Source: Ceratobasidium sp. AG-K (Eukaryota; Basidiomycota; Agaricomycetes; Cantharellales; Ceratobasidiaceae). Taken from it: a stretch of 64,000 nucleotides of DNA. A program made the position numbers and the translations under genes. The DNA is taken from NCBI GenBank assembly GCA_037039685.1, contig JAWNGF010000010.1, positions 558,001 to 622,000 of the forward strand. Reading direction: 5' to 3'. Positions 33,659 to 43,883 of this stretch are shown piece by piece. The notes under the pieces are model-generated. The model was not told where the DNA came from. It saw nothing but the letters and a program-made list of their open reading frames with translations, and ran no database searches. The first letter of the stretch is position 1, and the number at the start of each line of letters is the position of its first letter.

Positions 33659-35380
33659 GTGATCAGTGTAGATAGTGATTGGATCCTTTGTTCCCTCAAG
33701 GTATAGCCTCCAATGTGTCAGTGACTCTACAATCGCCATAAGTTCCTTGTCATGGACGTCATAGTTGAGCTGTGCCTCATTGAAGGATTTTGACAGGAAC
33801 GCTATAGGGTGTAGGTAGCCATCTTCTTGCCTTTGAGAAAGGATTGCTCCCATTGCTACTCCGCTCACATCCGTTTCCAGAAAAAAGGGTTTCTCAGGGT
33901 CAGGATGGCGTAGTGTGGGCTCCTTGCTAATTTCTGCCTTCAGGGCCTCAAAGGCCTCCTGCTGATCCTTCTCCCATTTCCATTTGTTATCCTTTCTTGT
34001 AAGGGTAGTCAAGGGTTTTGCTAAATGGCTAAAATTTGGTACAAATCTTTGGTAGAAGTTTGCGAATCCTAGGAATGCTTGAACCTGCTTGACTTTTTTT
34101 GGCCCCTTCCATTCCTTTATTGCCTTGACCTTCTCTTCCTCCATAGAGATGCCAGAATCACTGATTCCAAGTCCAGTATATGTAAGTTTGGTAACAAAGA
34201 ATTCGCATTTTGGGAGTTTTGCAAATAGGTTTTCATCCAGTAAGATCTTCAGCACCTTCCTGACATCTATAGTATGTTGACTTCTGTCTTTAGAGAAGAC
34301 TAGGATGTTGTCTATGTATACTATAACGCATACGTTGATAAGGTTGTGGAAGATGTGGTTCATGTATCTTTGGAATATGGCAGGTGCATTTTTTAGACCA
34401 AATGGCATGACAATGTATTCAAATAGGCCTTCCTTGGTTCTGAAGGCTGTCTTCCATTTGTCCCCTTCCCTGATTCTGATATTGTTGAAACCCATGCGCA
34501 GATCGATTTTGGAGAAAATTTTTGCATCCTTGATTTTATCCAGAAGGTCTTCCATTAAGGGCATTGGGAACCTGTCATCCTTTGTAATGGCATTCACTCC
34601 TCTGAGGTCTTGAACAAGCTGTAATTGTCGCACTGCTTCTGGGTTCTTTGGATTGATAGGTTTCTTGACAAAGAAGCAGGGTGATGCAATGGGGGATTTG
34701 CTGGGTCGAATTTTCCTGGCAGCGATTTCCTCATCCAGGTATTCCCTTAGTGCAATAGACTCGGCCGGTGAGAGCGGGATAGGTCTGGCTGGTTTTGGAA
34801 GTTCGGCCCCTTCCTTGAAGTCGATGGCACAGTTGTATGGGCAATGATCCAGAATTCTTTTGAACTTTTCCTCACTAAACACATTGGCAAATTCCTTGAA
34901 TTCTTCTGGTAGGTCGTCTATTGAGGCTGTTCTTCCCTGTATGGGTTCAGGTTGCCATGATATGTGCTTTGTTCTCCAGTTAATATTGGGGTTTGCCTCT
35001 TCTAACCATTCAAGTCCTAGAATGAGCTTGGTTTCTCCAGTAGGCATGGCGAAAAAGATTTGTTTGAAGGTTCTCCCTTCTATGTCCAGTATGAGCTTGG
35101 CTTTGAAGCATATTTGGTATGAGAGTTCCTTTCCCTGGATGCCAATTACTTTTTGTGGAGAGGGAAGCTCAATGAGAGGAATGTTGTTGGAGCGGGCCCA
35201 AGAGATGTCCATAAAGTTCTTAGAAGCTCCAGAATCAATGAGAGTAGGGACTGGTTCTGTGATTCCGGCAATGTTTGTGTAAACAATGGTTGATTTGTTT
35301 GTTGCTCTAAAGTACATTGTTTCCATTGCCGGTTCTTTGGTCTCTCCACACACAGTTAGAGGGAGACCCCTTCTTTTCCC
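33659..35380 (-). pseudogene. pol: Element D pol fragment (PR, RT, part of RNase H)
   Basis: No stop codon from the slippery site (35374-35380) to the cut. However, the RT box reads YIDNILVFS at about 34300-34320: the second catalytic Asp codon GAC has become AAC (34307-34309). RNase H ETDVSGVAMGAILS also departs from ETDASGVAMG. The frame runs artificially into C's LTR. Confidence 0.88.
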
Positions 35381-37537
35381 GAGTCTTCTATGATTGTAGC
35401 TTCTCTTCCCTTTATGCTGGGCTCAGTTGTTATCCACCCCTTGGATGAGCATTTGAGCAAACGGTGACCTTCCTGGCCGCACTTCAGGCATCGGTTTGAT
35501 GCTATTCTTGCCTTGTACACTTCGTCTGGAAGCCGCTTTGTAGAGGTTTGCCCTGTAGTGGTCGCCTGAGGTGTTTTCTTTCCAGCGGATGCTTTGATCT
35601 GTTGCAATTTCTGGTCTATGGAGATCGCAAGAGTGATCCATTGGTTAAGGTTAAGCCACCTTTCAGTTCCATCTTTGTTGATAAGGGAAAGTTCAAACCG
35701 CGCCAATTCTGTTTTGATTTCCGGCTTGAGTCCTTCTTTGAATTGGTTGATAAGGGCTTCTTCCCCCCAATTCACATCCACCATGTGAAAGCGGAATTCT
35801 GTCGCGTAGTTTGCTACTGAGTTGACTTGTTTGCTCTTCCGGATATCAGCTTCCACTTTAGCCTTCTTGTTAGGGTCGCTAAATTGTTCCATGAAGTGCA
35901 ACTTGAATGTTTCCCATGACGTTAGGTTTGGATCAGGTACTCCATTGCTCATGGACCAAAGTAGTACTTGTGCCCAATGTGTAGCGGACCTGTTATCCAA
36001 CTTGAAATTTGCTAGAGCTTCTCTAATTTGTTCTTGTCCTGAGCTGTATTGGTCACCCACATCTATAAAACTGGGTTTTCCTACCTGGAAGGGGGATGTG
36101 GAGGGAGCGCTCCCGAGTCCTCCCAAGCCCTCCCTGATTCACGTGACTTCTCCCAAGGAGCTCGGGAGATGTTATGTAAACTTGGGAGGAGTTGGGAGGA
36201 CTCGGGAGCGCTCCGTCCACTTCCCTCTTCCCAGTAGAAAAATCCAGTTTTATAGATGCAACCTGACAAAGTAACTCTCCATTTGGGTGATGAACATTTC
36301 TGCTCCTTCTCCTTTCTTCCTGTGAATGCCTCTGGTCTAGTTACTTTTGGATGCCTGTTTTCTCTTCTATTGTCAGGGTTTTCAGAAAGCTGACGTAGCC
36401 TTTGTTCCAATTTGTCGAGCCTGGTAGACTCTGCTTTGGGGTGGGGAGGTGATACAGCATGTAGGGATGCTTCATCCATCTGTTTGCGCATGTTGTTGAC
36501 TGTTTCTTGCATGGTGTTAATTTGTCCAATTGCAATCCTTCCGTCTGCCCTTAGTCCTTCTAGTCCTTGGGTGATTGCTTCATTCCAGGCTAACTGTGCC
36601 TGTCTCGTGGTGTTAAGGTCTTCCTGTACATTGTTTACCAGTCCCTGTGTGTTTGTGACTTTGTTTCTTAGGCGGATTACGTCTTGCCCAACCAGGAAGC
36701 TGTTGTGTTCACTATTACGAGTGGCGGTAAGGATATCTGTCAAGGTTCCTTGTAGGTTGTTGAGGGAATCGTTGAAGATTTGTTGGTTGTTAGCCAACAC
36801 TTGGGTGGATTGTTCTAATCCGTTGAGTCTTCTGTCGATTGTTATTCTCATTCCTTCAATGATCCTTAGTAATGCATTGTGTCTTCCAAGGTGAAGATCG
36901 TCTAGATCGTCAAGGTTGCTAATCACAGTTCTTCTGCTGGAGCTAGAGCTTGAGCTGGGAATCCTAGGGGGTTCTTGTCCTTCAGTTGCTGTCGCTTGCT
37001 GGGAATACCCTTGTGGTACGTATGGTGGCGCCGGGTTAACTGGGGTTACGGCCTGAGAGCTTATTGGGATTGGGCCAGCATTGGTGATGGTTCCCCCAAT
37101 CTGTGGTACTTGAGCAGTAAGGGGAATGTGCGGTGTGGGTGGAGGCCTGATAGGAACAAGGGACACACCCCTGTGAGCTTTGGGTTGAGGGGAAAAAAAC
37201 TGTCTTCTGGATCCCATAGGCCATAGTGGTCGTGATGGGCCTGGGGATTTGTTTGAGGTAGGGATTTGAATTGTGATTGGTGTGGGGTTGTCGGTGATAT
37301 CTCCTGGTTCTCTAGTAACAACGGTAGGTTCTTCTTGTATGATTGAAACGTTCTCAGCATTGAATGTTCCAGGCATAGAGGCTTGGCTCTGTGGGCGAGA
37401 CCTTGCTGGTCCTCCTGCCCGTGCTTGTGCAATATCCTGCTCATTGAGGGAACTTGTAGGTCTTGAAGCCCTACTTGGTCCTCTTCTTGTAGAGAGTGGT
37501 GTTGCGAGGCGCAACCCACGTCCTCTTGTATGGACAT
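35356..37537 (-). pseudogene. gag: Element D gag, frameshifted and MITE-disrupted
   Basis: Start MSIQEDVG at 37537. A one-base loss near 37515 shifts the frame; a second one-base loss near 36328 (TTCACAGG versus TTCGACAGG in A) shifts it again. The MITE at 36060-36258 splits the conserved VRLGDQY block. The CCHC knuckle CLKCGQEGHRLLKC remains near 35480. The frame ends TAA shortly after the heptamer at 35374-35380. Confidence 0.85.
36060..36258. mobile_element. 199-bp foldback MITE in element D gag
   Basis: Perfect 12-bp ends CATCTATAAAAC / GTTTTATAGATG extend into imperfect inverted arms of about 65 bp (GGGAGCGCTCCCGAGTCCTC on both sides). The flanks are CA/CA (36058-36059, 36259-36260), and removing the insert plus one CA restores the gag sequence seen in A. 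No coding capacity. Confidence 0.85.
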
Positions 37538-37545
37538 GATTGTTA

Positions 37546-37557
37546 AGCTTGTTTTGT
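37546..37557 (-). promoter_or_regulatory. Element D self-primer binding site
   Basis: AGCTTGTTTTGT (plus strand), 2 bp from the LTR and complementary to 37720-37731. Confidence 0.7.
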
Positions 37558-37559
37558 AA

Positions 37560-38015
37560 TGTTGTAAGCTTCTTCTTAGTGGCTATGAGACAAGTCGCAA
37601 TGGAGAGTGGACAGCACTAAGACCTAAGTGACCTCTTGAACTGCAACACACTTAAGTGTCTGTAGGCTCTCAAGGGTAGGGGTGGTTCAAAGTGTCACTC
37701 AAAGGGGATGTTTGACGAGACAAAACAAGCTGGGGTTACCAGGCTTGTTGGTCCTCTATATATATATAAGAAGAGGCCGAGTCATACACAGCATAGCCAC
37801 ATGAGTCATAACAGTCGACCAGTCAGGAGTGTCCATGTGAGTCATGCTGTATGAACAGACATGACTCGTACAAAGCACAGCCACGTTACACAATGTAACA
37901 GGATAACCACAAGAAGGTGGCAATGCGGCGGGAAAAGAGAAACAAGCAAAACATACACAGCCATGAGACAGGACGAGACACAGACAAGTCCAATGGAGGG
38001 AGCTGGCTCACAACA
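37560..38015 (-). repeat. Element D 5' LTR
   Basis: 456 bp, TGTTGTAAGC...CTCACAACA on the plus strand. It has the A-family layout; the partner LTR is absent. Confidence 0.9.
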
Positions 38016-38461
38016 ACAAGGAACAAAATCCTGGACACTCCAGACCTCTGGAACGTCCGAGGGTCTGGATTTTGCCAACAATCCAGACCTAAAGTCCCTA
38101 TGGCCGCCCTAGTGCACCTGACTGGACCTTACCTCTGGATGCTCTGGAAGTCGCACATGGATTTCCTGCTTCTGGATCATTTGGAAGTGGGGGGTCCACA
38201 GTGTTAAAATTGTTTCCTCCACCCCATACTCATTTCAATGAGCTTTGTATCACTGTCTTGTGATGTAGGGGCAGTCTATTGCTGGTAAAATTGTCAACAA
38301 GTATACACGGCTTCCAAATTCTCCAATCAATGCAGTTTATTTCCACCCATTTTTTTTTACTTGTGTACACACCCATAACCAAGTCTGAGCCATGCTCAAA
38401 GCAAGAACTAGTATAGAAGTCACATCCAATCAAGAATCATACATGCTAACCCACAAGAATT
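38016..38461. other. Non-coding spacer right of the retroelement nest
   Basis: About 450 bp. It includes repeated CCAGACC / GGTCTGGATT words in opposite orientations (38040-38095), which suggest a small decayed foldback. No gene is seen. Confidence 0.4.
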
Positions 38462-38919
38462 ATTGTGATATGCACAGTGCCAAGCTAGAAATTGATGAAT
38501 CTCAGCTTGTGCTACTTGAGAGTAGAGAACTTGTGCATATATATACCTAGAAATTGATGTATCTACAGGTACTGTTGTTATTCAACCAACAGTCATGTAT
38601 GTATATACACGTGTGGCAGTTGTACTTGTTTGCCTGGACCCTGAGTCCATTTCTAGGGCGCTTTGCCTGTTTCCTTTTTCCTCAGTCTTCTTCTTATAGA
38701 CTGAGGTATGTTCTCATCACATTCTATCTAGAACACTTCTGACCTGTTATGTACATAGTTGTTGTGTCCTTAGGTAGATCTTGTTTCCAATTTAGTCTTC
38801 TTCTTATAGACTGAGTTGTTGTGTCCTTAGCTCACAACAGGTACTATAAGCAATAGAAAAGAAAAAGAAAAAACTAAACTATACCTCAGCTTGTGCTACT
38901 TGAGAGTAGATAACTGAGG
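38462..38919 (+). repeat. Dispersed repeat copy 1, interrupted by a solo LTR
   Basis: Matches the reverse complement of 45739-45924. It contains two copies of a hairpin word (CTCAGCTTGTGCTACT...AGTAGA) and duplicated CTAGAAATTGATG units. The copy is split by the LTR-like insert at 38573-38839. Confidence 0.75.
38573..38839. mobile_element. 267-bp solo LTR, copia-like ends
   Basis: Starts TGTTG and ends CAACA, flanked by a perfect GGTAC on each side (38568-38572, 38840-38844). Removing it restores the repeat seen uninterrupted at 45739-45924. Inside, TCTTCTTATAGACTGAG occurs twice. TGTTG...CAACA ends are usual in Ty1/copia LTRs, but the orientation cannot be fixed. Confidence 0.7.
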
Positions 38920-39063
38920 ACAAAATTTTACCGAAGCGCATGTCCATGTGGAACACAATCACGTGATATGCATACATCTATGTATAAGACTGATATTTCA
39001 ACAAGAATAACAGTCAATGAACATGCGCGGACAGTTTACAGCAACTGATAGCATATAAAAACA

Positions 39064-42000
39064 CTACCCAACATAGCACTTTGCCCACGTGCTCCCGACC
39101 AGAATATTACTGTATTTGACCTGAATGGTTCCGTCCGAGGTGATGACAAGGGAATCATGCAAGGATGGGAAGAAAGGGCAGATATGGGGAGGAACCCATA
39201 GCAAGTGCTGCCCTTGTTGGTTGACCAGCCAGCCCGAGTCATCAACCCTCAGCTCCCCATCAAGGACAGGGACTGGCGCACTGGTCAGTGGAGGGGATAG
39301 TTGAATGCAGCGGATAGAACAATTGTCGTGACAGCATACGATGTGATGGCTGTCAGGGGAAAATGCACTGCAGCGAGTCGAACTGTGAGCTCCGGTGAAT
39401 GGGCCAGCAACCTGTTTGTCAGTATTAGCATCCCAAACATGGACTTCGCCGCTGGTAGAGCCTGAGACAATCTGGGTACCGTCAGGGGAGAATGCCACCA
39501 ACATGACCCAGCGACTGTGTCCCTCGAATGGGCCAGCAACTAGCTTGCCGTCTTCCGCGTTATGCACGCAGATGGTCCCGTCGTCAGACCCAGAAGCTAT
39601 ACGTGAGCCATCGGGCGAAAATGACACACAGTTCATGTCACTGGCATGTGCCGTGAATGGGTCAGATATACGTGTGCCATCATGCGCATTCCAGACGCAA
39701 ACCGTGCTGTCCCAAGACCCAGAAACAATGTGTGTGCCGTCTGGCAAGAATGCAAGCAAGTAAACCCTCTGGGTGTGCCCCTTGAAAGAGTCAATAATGA
39801 TCTTGCCATCTTCTACACCCCAGACACAGATTGCCCCAGAGTCGAAACCGGAGACAACACGAGTGATGTCTGAGGATATTGCCATTGACCTGACATCCTC
39901 AGGAACAGGACCCTGAACAGGACCGCTGACAACGCTGCCGTTTTGCGCACTCCATGTGAACAGACTGCCATTGCTTGCTGCAGAGACTATGTGCAACTGG
40001 TCGGGTGAATATGCTACTGCCATGACGGGCGCGCCATGTCCTTTCAGAGGACCAACAATCAGCCTTCCGTCCTTGACAGCCCAGACGCATACACTGCCGT
40101 CGTTGGATCCGGATGCAAAGCGACTGCCGTTGGCGGAGAAGGCGATGCAACCGACGGAGCTAGGAACTCCCTGTGGTGTGTCTGTACTAGAGTTCAAGCT
40201 ATGCGCCAGCCAGATGCATATCGTGGTGTCATTTGAGCCAGATAGTATATATGCGCCGTCCAACGAGAATGTGATGCAGTTGACATATCCAGTATGTGCA
40301 TCGACCTGAGAAACGGGTTTGCCAGTCTTAGCATCCCATATGCAAATTTTGCTGCTCGAGTCAGAGCTTGAGATCACGCTGGCAAAGTTTGGTGAAAATG
40401 CAACTGATACTGTGCTGTCGCTGTGCCCCTGACCGAATCCAGGAAGCTGTTTGCCATTTTGTAGGTCCCACATAGAGATTCCGCTGTTGAAACCGACAGC
40501 GACGTGCAGCCCGTCCGATGAGAAAGCCACAGACCTGACCCAATAGACATGATGTACTTGGAAGGGGCCTGGAATACAAGACTGGTCAGGGATACTCCAC
40601 ACCCGTATGTTCAAGTCGCGGGAGCCAGAAACTATGCGAGTGCCGTCTGGTGAGAGCGCAACGCAAGTCACAGCGTCGGTGTGTCCCTCAAACGGACTAA
40701 TGAACGCCAGCCCATCTTGAGTTGCCCACACGCGGACCGTAGTGTCATAAGAGCCAGAGATAATGAGAGCGCTATCTTGCGAAAAGATCACCGAGCTGAC
40801 ACCGCCAGTGTGACCTCTGAGAGGCTTGTAGGCGAGCTTGGGGTTTGATGCATTCCATACGCAGACTGTTTGGTTGTCGGATGCGGAGGCAATGTAGTTG
40901 CCATCAAAGGAGAATGCTAAACTGTTGATTGGCTTGCTGTGCCCCTTGAACGCCGGGAGGATGTATGCGCCAGTATGGTAGTCAAGTACTCCAATCATGC
41001 CCTGATTGTCGTTGTCGCATCCTCCGAATGCTACGATATTACTAATGGGAGATGGGGCGACAGCATTGATTCTCACTCCTGTGCTCCACCTTGCATCACT
41101 CCCCACCCCGTGCTTCAGCACTGTGCCTTCAATCCGCGTCAGACCATTCATACGCGGGAGGTAAAGTGTATAGACCAGACTGGACTTATAGCAGAAAGGA
41201 AGTGCAGATAAGTATAGGTGGGGCGTACTCGATGCAGTAGGATTTGTGGTGAAGCTCACGACGAATTGCTTGGAATCAGAAATGAGCCGCGATAGGTAGG
41301 GTGATGGACCCTTTACCTGTGAGGACTGGGTCAATGTTCCTCGTTCCCGAGGCCTGAAGCTACTTACCACTAGCCATTGTTGGGCAACGTACAGCACGAC
41401 GATACCAAGCGTCTTCGATCTAGTCAGATTCAGGACTTCCATCCAGAACAAGAGCTGACTGGTTAAGAAATCCTCAAGCATTGCAGACAGGCCGTCCAAC
41501 GAGCTTGCCAGCGACAGGTGGTCTCCCCAGTACCGGCAGGTGTACGAAAGAGGCTGAGGTATATGCTTTGCAACACGCTGGTCTAGGTTCTGGATTGTTT
41601 CATCGAGCACGAAGGATGACTCCAGTTCGCATATATTGAACCGCAACCCCGTTTTCATCAGCGCAAAACATTGCCTGGCCATGAAGTGTACGTGGTCGGG
41701 GTTACGGAAGAGCCATTTCAAGCGGGCCTGCGAATTGATAAAATCGGGGAAGGAGGCATGGAGCGTCGAAACCAGTCCGCTAGCTTGAGAGACATGTAGA
41801 ACGGATTGGAACGATTGTAGAACCGTTTGAGTATTGACCGTATCAATTCCAGCAAGCCAAGCGAGGCATTCTACGGACACAGGCTCACGGGTAGAGACCG
41901 CCGTCCAGAGCACAGCAAGTCCGCGCGCTACTTCCCTGGACTCCAAAACGTCTTTGTTAAGTGCTGCTTCGAGCACGGTTCTGTACAGTGTATCAAGCTC

Positions 42001-43883
42001 TCCGTGTTGCTGGGTTGACCCCGAGGCGTTTCGTATGATGTCTCTCAATCGCTCTTGGGAGTTGACAAGCCTGGTAGTTACTGTGGGTCGGATATATCTA
42101 ATAGCAGTGGTGGCATAAATGAACAGGCACCCCGCCAACTCGGCGAGCCTTGTAATATCGGAATCAGCTGGTGCAACTGACGAGAGCTCCTCCTTGAGAT
42201 ACAGTTCGATATCTGCTTGGGCCAGCAACTTTTCGATCTCGTGCAGGTATAGGATGTCGCGAGCCTCATTCCTCTGGAATACAATGCTATCGCTGATTCC
42301 AGGATCTGGTCGACTAGTTACAAAGAACTTAAGGGGTAGGTCTGATGCAAATCGGAATATCTGACTCAGAATCTGCTGTACTTGATCGGCCTCCGTGCAC
42401 TCATCCAGGGCATCCACCACTACCACGACGTTATTGGGTATAGTGTCCTTGATCTCAATCAGAGGCTCCTTGAGCAGCCGCTCAAACTGTACTTGGATCT
42501 TGCGTGTTCGGATGTCCGGGTCGTTCTCCAGTACCTTGCAGAGCGCCGACTTGAATGGTCTGGAGTACTGAGCAAGTTGGTAGGCAATCGTGGGGATAAT
42601 CCTCCTGGCGTCACGACATTCGGGTAGTGTGTGAGTGCAGAAGAAGCTTGCACCAAGCTGCTTGCGTTTTGTTAAAACTTCACATAGACTGCAGGCTATG
42701 GTCATTTTTCCGGTGCCGGCCATTCCGTTCATCCAGTACACTTTGGCCTTGGACGGGTCGCACGACCATTCATCAAGTCCCGACAGAATTGCGGTACGAG
42801 TGCTTTCAGTGCATGTGCGACGAGCGATTTCAGCCGGTAACGCGGCGTCATGGCTTGCTAATTTTGCGGGTTGAGTATCTCCTAGTCGCGTTTTCTAGCA
42901 CTGGAGCTTAGGTCGTTCAGCAGGTGCAGCATAATCGACAACATACCGCTAGATGCTCGTTTGTAATGCTCCAGGTACTAAGGTTCGCATCGATCTAGCT
43001 CCTGGTTAGATATTGATTTGCGGATGATATATGCGTTGTACATATACCTGTAAGTACCGAAACAGGTTGCTAATCCTCTGATAACTTTCGATTAGGGCGT
43101 CTTCATCTTCGCGCACTCGCATAGCCCCGGTTGCCACATTTTGCTTGCTCTTTGCCGTTGCCTTCCTCAGCTTGATTTTCAAGGACCTTCATCCCAATTG
43201 AGAGTGTGCAATCCCCCGTTTTGGCAACTCACATGACAATGTTGCTTACGCTATCGGATAATGCAGTCGATCCTGACTCACGCAGGGGCTGGTCCAAGAA
43301 CACTACAAGCGCGTCAAGATCGGAAGCGAGCTGATTGTAGTCTTGGCGATGCTTTGCTGCAGCCTGATATAGCATATGGTTCATCCTCGGTTCGTTTCAC
43401 AGTGCTAAGACATACCTGAAAGAGCTCAAAGCATGACAGAAATGATCCAATTACGTCGTGCAGAGCAGGAAACAACTTGGCGGTTTGGTGCAACTCTCCG
43501 AGAGCGGTCTTCAGTCCCAGCCATGCCGGACCCCATTCAGTTGCACGTTCCTCATCTATATTGGTTTTCTCATCCCCTTGGGACGCCTGACCGCCTGCAG
43601 GGTGTGTGGGAGGACTGGCGCCCGAGGCTAGGTCAGGTGCACTGACAGCCCAAGGATGCGTACCGAGGGTGCTTGGCACCAGTAGATGGGGGGTATCGTT
43701 TGCAGAATCAGAAGTAACACCTGCTGCTGAAGTGGGACGCAAATGCTGGTCTTCGACATTGCTGACCGATTGGCCGGATGGCCGTCCTGAGGACGACCTG
43801 GCCCAACGCTTGACTTTATCAAGGGGCCTACGAATTGACCCTAAGAAGCTTCCTTTATCCCCAGAGGGATTGTTTTTAGACAT
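39064..43883 (-). CDS. NACHT-WD40 STAND protein (fungal NLR)
   Basis: Five exons: 43883-43416, 43362-43232, 43186-43048, 42994-42947, 42894-39064. All have GT-AG introns of 45-53 bp and preserved phase, giving 1,538 aa. Ser-rich N-terminus; a helical N-terminal domain (LKTALGELHQTAKLFPALHDVIGS region, about residues 110-190) of the type fused to Agaricomycete NLRs; NACHT with P-loop GMAGTGKM (about 319-326) and Walker B VVVVVDALDEC (about 418-428); then 13-14 WD40 repeats (about 900-1460), enough for two seven-blade propellers. By family (HET-E/NWD-like) it would sense non-self or damage in the cytosol. The P-loop has Met where Thr/Ser normally binds the nucleotide metal, so ATPase function is doubtful. 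The last exon alone is 1,276 codons. Confidence 0.9.

Larger units (their letters stand above)
33659..38015 (-). mobile_element. Ty3/gypsy retrotransposon D, 3' truncated
   Basis: Minus-strand A-family element with 5' LTR (37560-38015), gag and pol up to the RNase H motif IYTDH. Element C's right LTR follows directly at 33658, and integrase, chromodomain, ORF3 and 3' LTR are missing. In sequence it is nearer to A than to B or C. Gag has two frameshifts and a MITE, and the RT active site reads YIDN. The bases after the LTR (ACAAG) do not match the left flank of any element. Confidence 0.88.

Noticed and set aside
38016..38207. Continuation of the transposase cut at 6595
   Set aside because: The open frame here (TRNKILDTPDLWN) shows no recognisable Plavaka C-terminal motif, and the outer flanks of A and D do not match.
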